64,000 nt of DNA from Levilinea sp. (GTDB lineage: Bacteria > Chloroflexota > Anaerolineae > Anaerolineales > Anaerolineaceae): contig JARKPO010000017.1 in assembly GCA_029975215.1 (NCBI GenBank), forward strand, positions 41,742 through 105,741. Direction: 5' to 3'. The translations under genes and the position numbers were made by a program. The notes beneath the pieces were generated by a model. The model had not been told where the DNA came from, made no database searches, and worked only from the letters and a program-made list of their open reading frames with translations. Below are positions 33,453 through 41,832 of the stretch, in pieces (within the stretch, counting starts at the first letter, position 1; each line of letters begins with the position of its first letter).

Positions 33453-34778
33453 TTATACCGGATAGGTGGCGATGCGGCTGCCCGGGACGCGCTGGTTCAG
33501 CCGCCCCAGCCGTTCAGCCACCTCGCGCATCACGCGCGCCTTGTCAATCGTGCGCAGTTCACGCCCGCGCATGAGCACCTGGCCGTTACATAAGACTGTA
33601 TCCACATCCGAGGCGCGTGAGGAGTACACCAGATTGGCGGCGGGGTTATAACGCGGCCAAACATGCACAGCGTCCTGCCGCACCAGGGCAATATCGGCCA
33701 GTTTGCCAGCCTGCAGTGCCCCCAGATCCTGCTCCTGGCCTAAAACCCGCGCGCTGCCCTCAAAGGCCAGCCCCAGGGCCTGCCCCACCGGAAAGGCGGT
33801 GGAATCACCGCCCACGTATTTTTCCAGCAGGGTCAGCAGGCGCAGCTGTTCCAAAATATCCAGGCTGTTGCTGCTGGTGGCCCCGTCGGTGGCCAACCCC
33901 ACCGGAATGCCGTGGGCCAGCAGCCGCCGCACGTTGGCCGTGCCGCTGGAAAGCTTCATGTAGGTTTTGGGCGCGCGCCCCACCCCCACGCTGCGGGCAG
34001 CCATCAGCTCCAAATCCGCGTCCGTGGGGTAACAGCAGTGCGCAAACAAAGCGCGCCCATCCAAAATGCCCGTTTCGGCCAGCAGCGCAGGGGGGGTCAG
34101 GCCGTACTGGCGCAGGCACAAATCCACCTGGGCCTGGGTTTCGGAAACGTGCAGGTGTACCCCCACGCCCAGCTCCGCTGCGCGGCGGGCGCACAGGCGC
34201 AGGAAGTCCGGCCCGCAGGTGTAAGGTGAATGCGGCCCCATCCAGGTGACAATGCGCCCGTCCGCCGCCCCCTGCCATTTGCGGATGAAGTCCGCCGTGC
34301 GCTCCAGCTGCGCTTCGCCCTGGTGTTCAAACACGGCCCAGGCCAGGTGTGCGCGCATGCCGCTTTCCACCGCGGCGCGGGCGACCTCATCCATGAAGAA
34401 GTAATGGTCAGCCACACAGGTCACGCCGCTCTCAATCATCTCGGCCATGCCCAACAGCGCACCCCAATACACATCCTCCGCCGTCAGGTTGGATTCCAAA
34501 GGCCAGACGTAATCGTTAAACCACGACTCAACGCTGACATCCTCCACCAGGCCGCGGAACAAGACCATGGGCACATGGGCATGGGTGTTGATCAGCCCTG
34601 GGATGGCCAGCATCCCGCGCGCCTCAATCACCTCGCCCGCGGCAGTGCCCAGGCTGCCTCCCGCCGCCACGGCCTGAATGCGCGCGCCATCCACGGCGAT
34701 ATCCTGATCTGCCTCCACCCAGGCGCGTTCCCCCTCCGTCCGCAGCACGTCACAATGCCGGATGAGCACGTCCACCAT
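33453..34778 (-). CDS. Amidohydrolase, SAH/MTA/adenosine deaminase type
   Basis: 441 residues. Metal-dependent amidohydrolase motifs in order: PGLINTHAHVPM (H66, H68), GPHSPYTC, VHLHVSETQAQ, LFAHCCYP and LATDGATSSN with the catalytic Asp. This is the pattern of S-adenosylhomocysteine / methylthioadenosine / adenosine deaminases (MtaD branch). The SNLKL element of that branch is changed to KTYMKLSSG, so specificity may differ. It would deaminate an aminopurine nucleoside before hydrolysis by the linked nucleoside hydrolases. ATG has AAGGAGG; it follows the ADP-ribosylglycohydrolase gene by 33 bases. Confidence 0.87.
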   Translation of the reverse strand: MVDVLIRHCDVLRTEGERAWVEADQDIAVDGARIQAVAAGGSLGTAAGEVIEARGMLAIPGLINTHAHVPMVLFRGLVEDVSVESWFNDYVWPLESNLTAEDVYWGALLGMAEMIESGVTCVADHYFFMDEVARAAVESGMRAHLAWAVFEHQGEAQLERTADFIRKWQGAADGRIVTWMGPHSPYTCGPDFLRLCARRAAELGVGVHLHVSETQAQVDLCLRQYGLTPPALLAETGILDGRALFAHCCYPTDADLELMAARSVGVGRAPKTYMKLSSGTANVRRLLAHGIPVGLATDGATSSNSLDILEQLRLLTLLEKYVGGDSTAFPVGQALGLAFEGSARVLGQEQDLGALQAGKLADIALVRQDAVHVWPRYNPAANLVYSSRASDVDTVLCNGQVLMRGRELRTIDKARVMREVAERLGRLNQRVPGSRIATYPV

Positions 34779-34811
34779 TCCAACCTCCTTGCACGTCTTT
34801 ACCGCACACCA

Positions 34812-35819
34812 TCAGCGCGCCAGATTTTTCTCAGCCAGCGCCAGCAGCCCTTTGGCCGTACCCTCAAAGTCGTATTCGGGGTTGGCTGCACGCAGCTTGG
34901 CCAACACATCGCGGTCAAAGGCTGCCACGCCCTTCCAGGCCCCGGCGATGGCACAGGCCATGGCCGCCACGGTATCGGCGTCGCCGGAAAGCCCGGCTGC
35001 GTACATGGCCGTGCGCTGCGGATTGCCGTCTGCCATCACCAGCACCCCAAAGGCCGCCGGAACCGATTCGCTGATGGCCAGGGTGCAGCCGATGACGTCA
35101 TAAATCTCCTGCAATCGGGCACGTTCGGGCAGTTTGGAACGGGCAATTTCCACGGCCAGGTCAATGCGCCGCGAAACCGAGGCCCCCATCCACGGGCAAC
35201 CGTGCTGGCGCCCCAGGTCTGCGGCCCGTTGGCCCGCGCCCACGATCTCATCCAGGCTGGTCCCCGGCCGCAAAGCCTCAGCAATCGCCCCGGCCACCGC
35301 CGCCGCGCCGGAGATGGCGATGTCGGTGTTGTGGGTGGGGATGCAGGAGTGCCAGGCGTCTTCCACCGCGCCCTCCACATCGCCGGGGTGGATCAGCCCC
35401 ACGGGAGATACGCGCATGGATGCGCCGTTGGTATCGCCGCGGCTGCCCGTTTCGTTTAAATCACCACCGCTCTTCAGGGCCAGCACTGCCCGGCGTGTGG
35501 ACGGCCCCACGTAGGGGGAGTGGTCACCGTCAATGCGGTCATACCAGGCCATTACCGCCCGAGCGGCCCCTTCGGGGGTCACCTTGCCGTCCTCCAATAT
35601 CGCTTGTGCCAGGGCAAAGGCCTGTTCGGTATCGTCAGTAATGCGCCCGGCGGGCAGGCCGTGATGCACAGGGTGGCTGTCCGGCGCGGCGCGCAGCGAA
35701 TCAATCCAGCCGCCGTACATGTCCCAGGTGGCTTGCGGGCTTAACATGGCCGGCATGGCCCAGGCATCGCCCAGGGCCTGCCCATACAAACCGCCTAAAA
35801 TTTGTTCATACAGTCCCAT
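34812..35819 (-). CDS. ADP-ribosylglycohydrolase (ARH/DraG family)
   Basis: 335 residues from ATG 35819 (GGAGG upstream; the longer frame has none). Dimetal-site motifs: GLYGQALGDAWAMP, GRITDDTEQAFAL (T61, D62, D63, T64), GDTNGASMRVSPVG and SGDADTVAAMACAIAGAW. The family cleaves N- or O-glycosidic ADP-ribose bonds, for example in dinitrogenase reductase. No nitrogenase or ADP-ribosyltransferase is nearby. In a nucleoside operon it may instead hydrolyse an ADP-ribosyl or other ribosyl N-glycoside to feed ribose. A long hairpin separates it from the transporter genes. Confidence 0.88.
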   Translation of the reverse strand: MGLYEQILGGLYGQALGDAWAMPAMLSPQATWDMYGGWIDSLRAAPDSHPVHHGLPAGRITDDTEQAFALAQAILEDGKVTPEGAARAVMAWYDRIDGDHSPYVGPSTRRAVLALKSGGDLNETGSRGDTNGASMRVSPVGLIHPGDVEGAVEDAWHSCIPTHNTDIAISGAAAVAGAIAEALRPGTSLDEIVGAGQRAADLGRQHGCPWMGASVSRRIDLAVEIARSKLPERARLQEIYDVIGCTLAISESVPAAFGVLVMADGNPQRTAMYAAGLSGDADTVAAMACAIAGAWKGVAAFDRDVLAKLRAANPEYDFEGTAKGLLALAEKNLAR

Positions 35820-35869
35820 TCCATACCTCCATTTGCAGCACACGTGCCGTACAGCATGAATATACAATG

Positions 35870-35920
35870 CAGCGCGGAGGCCAGAGGAGGTAACTGCTCC
35901 CCATCACAGCCTCCGCGCTG
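35870..35920 (-). other. Long perfect hairpin between transporter and catabolic modules
   Basis: Arms CAGCGCGGAGGC and GCCTCCGCGCTG, 12 perfect pairs with a 27-base loop, in the 117-base gap after the last permease gene. Downstream on the minus strand is moderately U-rich (ATTGTATATT). Possible partial terminator or processing site. Confidence 0.6.
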
Positions 35921-35936
35921 TGGATTCTCGCGGATG

Positions 35937-36914
35937 TCAGTCGCCGCTGGCTTTGGCGGCCATCTCCGCTTCGCGCTGTTGGAATTTCTGCATGCGTTCG
36001 CGCACCTGAGCCTGCGTGCGCAGCGCATACACCACCAGGGCCACGATCGTGGCCACATAGGGAATCATCTGCACCAACTGAGACGGGATCTTGAGTGACC
36101 CCAGCTGGTTGCCCAGCGCGTCAGCCAGGCCAAAAATAATCGCGGCGATCAAGGTTCCCAGGGGCTTGCGCCCGCCCAGGTAAATGGCCGCCAGGGCGAT
36201 GAAGCCGCGCCCCGAAGTCATATCGCGCTGGAAAATATTGAGATACGCCATCGAAAGGTTCAGCCCGCCCAGCGAAGCCAGAAAACCGCTCAGCAGCAGG
36301 GCGATTGCCCGCACCTTTTTCACATTAATACCCAGAGAAGCCGCGGCTTCGGGGTTTTCGCCCACCGCGCGCAGGTGCACCCCCAGGCGGGTCTTATACA
36401 GGAACACAGACACCAGCCAGGTGAGCAAGAAAGCCAGGTACGTGAAAATACTGTGCCCGCTGAGGACAGTCCCGAAAAAGGGAATGTCTTTGAGCAAGGG
36501 GATGTTGATCACCGGCACAGCGCCGCTGGCCAACGAAGACGAATTGCCCTTGTCGCCTGTAAGGATGTACAGCAGGAAGATGGTTCCACCGGTGGCCATG
36601 ATGTTCAGGGCAATACCGGCCAGGATGATATTGGTGTTCAAGGAAAGGTGGAAGAACGCCAGCAGCGCGCTCAGCGCTACCCCTGCCAAAATCCCCGCCA
36701 GCAGCCCCAGCCACACGCTTTGGGTATAGGCTGAAACCACCACCCCCGTAAACGCCGACACCAGCATGGTGCCTTCCAGGGCGATGTTGACCGAACCCGC
36801 CAGATCCGAGATGAGACCACCCAGGGCCGGCAGGATCACCGGCGTGCTGATGCGCAGCACACTGGCCGCGAACAGAGCCGAGAAAATTCCGCGAAGTACG
36901 ACATCAAGCGGCAT
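35937..36914 (-). CDS. Nucleoside ABC transporter permease (NupQ-like)
   Basis: A 325-residue hydrophobic BPD_transp_2-type permease with about 8-10 membrane segments and the EAA-like cytoplasmic loop LGINVKKVRAIALLLSG. Together with the next permease, the double ATPase and the BmpA-type binding lipoprotein it forms a basic-membrane-protein-type importer; characterised relatives transport nucleosides (NupNOPQ, BmpDEFG). The ATG at 36914 has GGAGG and overlaps the preceding permease gene by 11 bases. The C-terminal tail is basic/Gln-rich, as if cytoplasmic. Confidence 0.9.
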   Translation of the reverse strand: MPLDVVLRGIFSALFAASVLRISTPVILPALGGLISDLAGSVNIALEGTMLVSAFTGVVVSAYTQSVWLGLLAGILAGVALSALLAFFHLSLNTNIILAGIALNIMATGGTIFLLYILTGDKGNSSSLASGAVPVINIPLLKDIPFFGTVLSGHSIFTYLAFLLTWLVSVFLYKTRLGVHLRAVGENPEAAASLGINVKKVRAIALLLSGFLASLGGLNLSMAYLNIFQRDMTSGRGFIALAAIYLGGRKPLGTLIAAIIFGLADALGNQLGSLKIPSQLVQMIPYVATIVALVVYALRTQAQVRERMQKFQQREAEMAAKASGD

Positions 36915-38043
36915 GGCTACCTCCTTCGGCAGCAGCAGCTGCGCCTTCTCCATTGCTGCGGTTGGCGGCGATGCGCTTTTGCACCATCGGCAAAACCCGT
37001 TCCGCCGTCACCAGCAAGATGATGATGGCCTGAATGACCAGCACCATTTCACGAGACATATCCGAAGCGCGCTCCATCACGTCCGCGCCCGCGCGCAAAT
37101 AGCCGTAGGCCAGGCCGGTAAACGGAACCGCCAGCGGGTTGTTGCGCGCCAGCAGCGCCACCACCACGCCCTCAAACCCCAGCCCGAAGGTGATGTTCAA
37201 AATGAGCTTGGTGTGAATGCCCATCGCCAGGTGCGCCCCGGCCAGCCCGGCGAAGATGCCGCTGACGGCCATCGCCAGGATGATGACTTTCTTAATGTCC
37301 ACGCCGCCGTAACGGGCGAACTTGAGGTTAATACCCACCATGCGCAGCTCATAGCCAAAGGGGGTGCGGTACATCAGGAAGTACACCACAAAGATGGCCG
37401 CCAGCATGATGTAGAGCATGATCGTCAGGTTGGTTTGGTTCACAAGGGTTTGCCGCACACCCTCCAACCCAGGGATGGGCGGGAAAAAGTTGGGCAGCAC
37501 GCCCTCTTTCGGGAAGAAATCCGAAGCGGTGTAGCCCGCGTTGGGCGGTTTGATATAAAAAGTCAGCAGCCATTCGTAGATCTTCAGCGCAATCGTGTTG
37601 AGCATCAGCGAAGAGACCAGCTCATTGGCGTTGAGATTGGCCTTCAAAATGCCTGGAATGGCCCCCCACAAGAAACCCACGACCATGGCTGCCAGCAGGG
37701 CCAGCGGCAGGCGCAGCGCGGGCGGCAGCGGCACATACAGCGAAACCACACCCGCCGTCAGCGCGCCCAAAACCATTTGCCCTTCAGCCCCCAGCGAAAA
37801 CAGTTCGGCTTTGAACACAATCGCCGTGGCCAGGCCCAAAAAGATGAGCGTGATCGATTCTTCCAACCAGTCGCCGATGCGGTTCAGGCGCGTCAGCGGG
37901 CCGAGCAGGAAGGAACGGTACGCATTGAGGGGATCCTCGGAGACAAACAGCGTGATGATAAATCCCAGCAGCAGCGCCAGACCCACAGCCGCCACAATGC
38001 GCACAGTCTCCCGGACGATGGGGTTTGCCATCCAGCGTTTCAT
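36904..38043 (-). CDS. Nucleoside ABC transporter permease (NupP-like)
   Basis: 379 residues. N-terminal membrane segment ETVRIVAAVGLALLLGFIITLF is followed by about 9 further helices, with the coupling loop FARYGGVDIKKVIILAMAVSG. It pairs with the smaller permease encoded just downstream. The long periplasmic loop (about 190-225) and larger size are typical of the NupP/YufP partner. The ATG overlaps the ATPase stop (ATGA), so the three membrane components are translationally coupled. Substrate nucleosides inferred from the family and from the operon. Confidence 0.9.
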   Translation of the reverse strand: MKRWMANPIVRETVRIVAAVGLALLLGFIITLFVSEDPLNAYRSFLLGPLTRLNRIGDWLEESITLIFLGLATAIVFKAELFSLGAEGQMVLGALTAGVVSLYVPLPPALRLPLALLAAMVVGFLWGAIPGILKANLNANELVSSLMLNTIALKIYEWLLTFYIKPPNAGYTASDFFPKEGVLPNFFPPIPGLEGVRQTLVNQTNLTIMLYIMLAAIFVVYFLMYRTPFGYELRMVGINLKFARYGGVDIKKVIILAMAVSGIFAGLAGAHLAMGIHTKLILNITFGLGFEGVVVALLARNNPLAVPFTGLAYGYLRAGADVMERASDMSREMVLVIQAIIILLVTAERVLPMVQKRIAANRSNGEGAAAAAEGGSHAA

Positions 38044-39584
38044 AGAATTGCCTCCATCTCTTCCTTGGTTTGGCGCTTAATCCCTAACATGTATAAGCCC
38101 AGCTCTTCTTCACTCACGCTGGCCGCATCTGGAAATACGCCGGTGATTTCACCCTCATACATGACAATAATCCGGTCTGACAGGCTCATCACCTCCGACA
38201 GATCGGCAGAAATCAGCAGCACCGCCTTGCCGTCGGTGCGCTGCTTCACCAGTTGGTCGCGCACAAACTCGGTCGCGCCCACGTCAATGCCGCGCGTGGG
38301 CTGCGCCGCGATCAACAGTGCCGGATTCGAAGTGAACTCGCGCGCCACAATCACCTTCTGCATGTTGCCGCCCGAAAGAGACTTCACCGGCAGCTTGCCG
38401 TTAGGGGTGCGGATGCCGTATTCCTGGATCAAATCTGCGCTTTGTTTTTCCACCACCTTGTAGTCAATGAACAGTCCGCGGTGGAAGGGAGGGCGAAAAT
38501 AGCGGTCTACGATCAAATTTTCGTCAATCGATGCCGACAGCGCCAGCCCGTTGGTCAGGCGGTCTTCGGGAATATGGGCCACCCCCGAAAGGCGCACTGT
38601 GCGCGGGTTGGTATTCAGAATGGCTTTGCCGTTGACGGTGGCCGTGCCGGTGGCTGCCGGGCGCAGCCCCGAAAGCGTTTCGGCCAGCTCAGTTTGGCCG
38701 TTGCCTTCCACCCCGGCGATACCCAGCACCTCGCCGCCGTAAACGTTGAACGAGACGTTGTGCAGCATGGTGCGGCCCGTTTCCGACACGTAAGAAAGGT
38801 TGCGCACCTCCAAAACCTTTTTTCCGCGCGTCACCGGCGGTTTGTTGACCTGCAGGAACACATCGCGCCCCACCATCATGCGCGCCAGGCTCTCGCGAGT
38901 GGAGTCTTCCGTCTGCACCACGCCCATTACCTTGCCACTGCGCATCACCGTCACCCGATTGGAAATCTCTTTCACCTCGCGCAGTTTGTGGGTGATGAAG
39001 ATGACCGTCTTGCCCTGATCCACCAGTTTTCGTACCGCCGCAAACAATTCTTGGGTTTCCTGCGGCGTTAACACTGCGGTGGGCTCGTCCAGAATCAACA
39101 CCTGCGCCCCGCGGTAAAGCGTCTTGAGAATTTCCACCCGCTGGCGCATGCCCACGTTGATCGAATCCACCACAGCCTCCGGCTCCACGCGCAGGCCGTA
39201 TTGCTGCGAGAGTTCGCGCGTCACCCGCAGGGCTTCGGCCTGATCCAAAAAGCCGTTGCGCAGCGGTTCCTGCCCCAGGACGATGTTTTCGGCCACGGTG
39301 AAGGACGGCACCAACATGAAGTTCTGGTGCACCATGCCCACCCCCGCGGCGATGGCATCGTGTGAGGAGTGAAAATGAACCGGCTGACCGTCCAACAGGA
39401 TTTCCCCCCCGGTGGGGCGTTCCATGCCGTATAAAATTTTCATCAAGGTGCTTTTGCCCGCGCCGTTTTCGCCCACCAGGGCGTGAATTTCGCCGCGGTC
39501 TACGGAGAAGTTGACGCCGTCATTGGCCACCACTCCGTTGGGATAAATCTTTACAATTTCACGCATTTCAATTAAGGATGCCAT
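38040..39584 (-). CDS. Nucleoside ABC transporter ATPase with two ABC domains (NupO-like)
   Basis: 514 residues from ATG 39584 (GGAGG). Domain 1 (about 1-240): Walker A GENGAGKSTLMKIL, Walker B VLILDEPTAVL. Domain 2 (about 255-505): degenerate Walker A (GVEGNGQTEL), signature LSGGNMQKVIVAREF and Walker B-like LLIAAQPTRGIDVG with a missing Asp/Glu, as in RbsA/MglA/NupO ATPases where one site is degenerate. It powers the NupPQ permeases. A separate promoter and an upstream terminator indicate that its transcription can be uncoupled from bmpA. Confidence 0.92.
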   Translation of the reverse strand: MASLIEMREIVKIYPNGVVANDGVNFSVDRGEIHALVGENGAGKSTLMKILYGMERPTGGEILLDGQPVHFHSSHDAIAAGVGMVHQNFMLVPSFTVAENIVLGQEPLRNGFLDQAEALRVTRELSQQYGLRVEPEAVVDSINVGMRQRVEILKTLYRGAQVLILDEPTAVLTPQETQELFAAVRKLVDQGKTVIFITHKLREVKEISNRVTVMRSGKVMGVVQTEDSTRESLARMMVGRDVFLQVNKPPVTRGKKVLEVRNLSYVSETGRTMLHNVSFNVYGGEVLGIAGVEGNGQTELAETLSGLRPAATGTATVNGKAILNTNPRTVRLSGVAHIPEDRLTNGLALSASIDENLIVDRYFRPPFHRGLFIDYKVVEKQSADLIQEYGIRTPNGKLPVKSLSGGNMQKVIVAREFTSNPALLIAAQPTRGIDVGATEFVRDQLVKQRTDGKAVLLISADLSEVMSLSDRIIVMYEGEITGVFPDAASVSEEELGLYMLGIKRQTKEEMEAIL

Positions 39585-39719
39585 ACCACCTCCGCACAAT
39601 AAGGAACGGGAGCCGTCTTTAAGCGCTGGTTCACCCACCGCCTCCGTCCAATTTCACAGCCTTGTTAAAGGGTCTTGATCGCACAGGACAGTCTGCCTGA
39701 TACTGGCTGGGACCGATCG

Positions 39720-39748
39720 ATTGTAGAAAAAAGCTGCCAAACGCACAA
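39720..39748 (-). promoter_or_regulatory. Candidate promoter for the transporter/catabolic operon
   Basis: On the minus strand TTGTGC (39748-39743), 17 bases, TACAAT (39725-39720), just after the bmpA terminator and about 136 bases before the ATPase start codon. Confidence 0.5.
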
Positions 39749-39781
39749 AGAACGCCCGCCGTTCAAGCGGTATCGAACACG

Positions 39782-39820
39782 AAAAAGGGGGGCGGGCCAG
39801 GCCGAAGCCCGGCTCGCCCC
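39782..39820 (-). terminator. Intrinsic terminator after bmpA
   Basis: GGGGCG..CGCCCC outer stem (39815-39820 / 39789-39794) with inner GCC/GGC pairs and a TTCG tetraloop, then CCTTTTTC on the minus strand. Likely lowers expression of the ATPase/permease genes relative to the binding protein. Confidence 0.8.
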
Positions 39821-39836
39821 ACCCATGACAGAGGGA

Positions 39837-40922
39837 TTATTTGAAAACGGTGTCTACGACAATCTTGCCTTCCAGCAGGTCTTTCTCAGCCTGGGCAATT
39901 TTGTCCTTCACTTCCTGAGGCGTGACCGCATCGTAGAACTTGTTGTAGGCCAGGCCCACGCCGCCTTCGGCCACACCCAAAGCTTCGGCCTTGCCGAATT
40001 CCAGCTTGCCTTCCACATACAGCTTCAGTGCGCGGTACAGGCTGTTGTCCACGTTCTTCATCATGGAGGTCAGGATGACCTTGGCCTTCTCAGCGTCGGT
40101 GCCTTCGATGATCGTAGCCTGATCGGAATCCACGCCGATGGCGTAGCGGCCCACTTCCTGCGCCGCCTGGAACACGCCCTCACCCGTGCCGCCAGCTACC
40201 TGGAAGACGATGTCGGCGCCCTGCTGGTACATGGCCAACGAAATTTCCTTACCCTTGGCCGGGTCGTTCCAACCGCCAGCATACTGCACAATCACGCCCG
40301 TGTTCGGGTCGAGACCGGCATCCTTGGCGCCTTGTTTGTAGCCGACGATGAAGTCGTTGATCACAGGGATATCCTGGCCGCCGACCGTGCCCACGACCTT
40401 TTCGGGGTTCATGCCTTCAATGCCCGACTGGGTCATCAAACCGGCATACAAGCCCGCCAGGTAGGAGCCTTCGTTCTGCTTATAGGTGATCGAATACACG
40501 TTCTTGCAGTCGCAGGCGGTGTAGTCCACGGACACATCGTAGATGATGAATTTCTTGTCCGGGTACTTGGGGGCCACAATCTGCAGGAATTCGGACATCT
40601 GGTAGGTGCCCAGAATCATGATGTCATAATCTTCGTTGGCGGCGGCATCTTCCAACGCCGGCTGCCAGCGGGCCGGGTCTACGCCCGCTTCGATGGTCTT
40701 GACTTCCAGGCCAAATTCTTGCTGAGCTTTGGTCACGCCGCGCACAGCCGAATCAAAGAAGGATTTGTCGCCCTGAACGCCGTTAATCAGGTTTACGACT
40801 TTAATTTTCTTGGCTTCCGGCTGGGCCGGGGTGTCTGCGGCCGGGGCCGCGGCGGGGGCGCAGGCGGTCAAAATCATGGCCGCCATGACCAGAACGCTCA
40901 AAATCACCATCATCTTCTTCAT
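39837..40922 (-). CDS. bmpA: BmpA-family substrate-binding lipoprotein (nucleoside import)
   Basis: 361 residues. A lipoprotein signal with Cys21 (MILTAC) and a Pro/Ala linker precede a Bmp (PF02608-like) periplasmic-binding fold: IKVVNLINGVQGDKSFFDSAVRG, YDIMILGTYQMSEFLQIVAPKYPDKKF, NEGSYLAGLYAGLM, VGTVGGQDIPVINDFIVGY and GADIVFQVAGGTGEGVF. Related proteins (PnrA, BmpD) bind purine or other nucleosides. GGAG lies before the ATG. It is the first structural gene after the regulator and is separated from the ATPase by a terminator, the usual way to express more binding protein than membrane components. ATG overlaps a short upstream frame (see findings). Confidence 0.92.
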   Translation of the reverse strand: MKKMMVILSVLVMAAMILTACAPAAAPAADTPAQPEAKKIKVVNLINGVQGDKSFFDSAVRGVTKAQQEFGLEVKTIEAGVDPARWQPALEDAAANEDYDIMILGTYQMSEFLQIVAPKYPDKKFIIYDVSVDYTACDCKNVYSITYKQNEGSYLAGLYAGLMTQSGIEGMNPEKVVGTVGGQDIPVINDFIVGYKQGAKDAGLDPNTGVIVQYAGGWNDPAKGKEISLAMYQQGADIVFQVAGGTGEGVFQAAQEVGRYAIGVDSDQATIIEGTDAEKAKVILTSMMKNVDNSLYRALKLYVEGKLEFGKAEALGVAEGGVGLAYNKFYDAVTPQEVKDKIAQAEKDLLEGKIVVDTVFK

Positions 40923-41051
40923 GTCTTTTCTTCTCCTATCGTTGTCGTTTCAACACAACCAACACCAGTTTTGATCGAACTTGCGAGGGTTTTACGCAAA
41001 CCGGTTGGAACCCGCTGCAATCACCTCCTTCCGTGAGAAAATTTCCAATAT

Positions 41052-41798
41052 TTATTCACGGCGGTGCTGCCGCACCGGCTGCACCACAAATTCATAGCGA
41101 TCCCCACGGTAAATCAGGCGGGTCAATTCCACCGGAACCTGATTGTCCAGATAGGTGACGCCTTCTGCCACCAAGAGGGGATATCCCACGCCTGTATGCA
41201 GAATCTCCGCCTCATACTCCGTGGCCGTGGCCGGCTTTAACACCTGCTCAGCGTACCCCAGGCGGAAACCATAGTACAGCTCAAACAAATCGTATAAAGA
41301 CCCGTTTTCCAGGTCTTGCTGATCCAAATCGGGGCACATACTCACCGGCACGTAAGAGACGTTCAGTGCCATCGGTTCATCATTGGCCAGGCGCAGGCGT
41401 TCAATCATGAAAACTTCTTCGGAGGGCAGCAATTGGAGCAAATGAGCCACCTTGGCTGCCGGCACTTCACGAGTCTGGCGCAAAATCTGGCTTCTGGCCT
41501 GCATCCCGCGTTTGCGCATCTCTTCCGAAAAGCTGGTGAGGCCGGCAATGCCGTAGCGCACACGCTTTTGAGCCACAAATGTGCCGCGTCCCTGCAGACG
41601 GTACACCAGCCCCTGGGCAATGAGCGCGTTGATCGCCTGGCGGGCGGTGTTGCGGCTGACGCCGTAGCGCGCCACCAGTTCGTTCTCTGAAGGCAAACGG
41701 GAACCCGGCTCCAGATCGTCGCTTTCGATCCGCTGCCGAAGATTTTCACTCAGTTGCAGGTACAACGGTTTATAACTGTGCCGATTCAAGTAATCCAC
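41052..41798 (-). CDS. GntR/HutC-family transcriptional regulator
   Basis: 248 residues: GntR winged helix (about 8-76; LYLQLSENLRQRI, SRLPSENELVARYGVSRNTARQAI) and a UTRA effector domain (about 95-235; LTSFSEEMRKRGM, ERLRLANDEPMALNVSYVP, LIYRGDRYEF). HutC-type regulators are usually repressors that release DNA on binding a pathway metabolite, often a sugar phosphate or base derivative. A consensus promoter with a dyad over its start region lies directly upstream, pointing to autoregulation. Adjacent to and co-oriented with the BmpA/Nup operon, so it most likely controls it. Confidence 0.9.
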   Translation of the reverse strand: MDYLNRHSYKPLYLQLSENLRQRIESDDLEPGSRLPSENELVARYGVSRNTARQAINALIAQGLVYRLQGRGTFVAQKRVRYGIAGLTSFSEEMRKRGMQARSQILRQTREVPAAKVAHLLQLLPSEEVFMIERLRLANDEPMALNVSYVPVSMCPDLDQQDLENGSLYDLFELYYGFRLGYAEQVLKPATATEYEAEILHTGVGYPLLVAEGVTYLDNQVPVELTRLIYRGDRYEFVVQPVRQHRRE

Positions 41799-41809
41799 GA
41801 GCTTGTCCT

Positions 41810-41823
41810 CTTGTACCTACAAG
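41810..41823. promoter_or_regulatory. Dyad operator candidate for the GntR regulator
   Basis: CTTGTA-CC-TACAAG, two perfect 6-base half-sites, 12 bases before the gntR start and just downstream of its -10 box, where a bound repressor would block transcription. No matching copy was found before bmpA or the ATPase gene. Confidence 0.55.
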
Positions 41824-41832
41824 ATTACAACC

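Noticed and set aside
41011..41036. CAATCACCTCCTTCCG resembling the 3' end of 16S rRNA (plus strand).
   Set aside because: No 16S sequence precedes it. On the minus strand it is simply a strong ribosome-site-like AAGGAGGTG.
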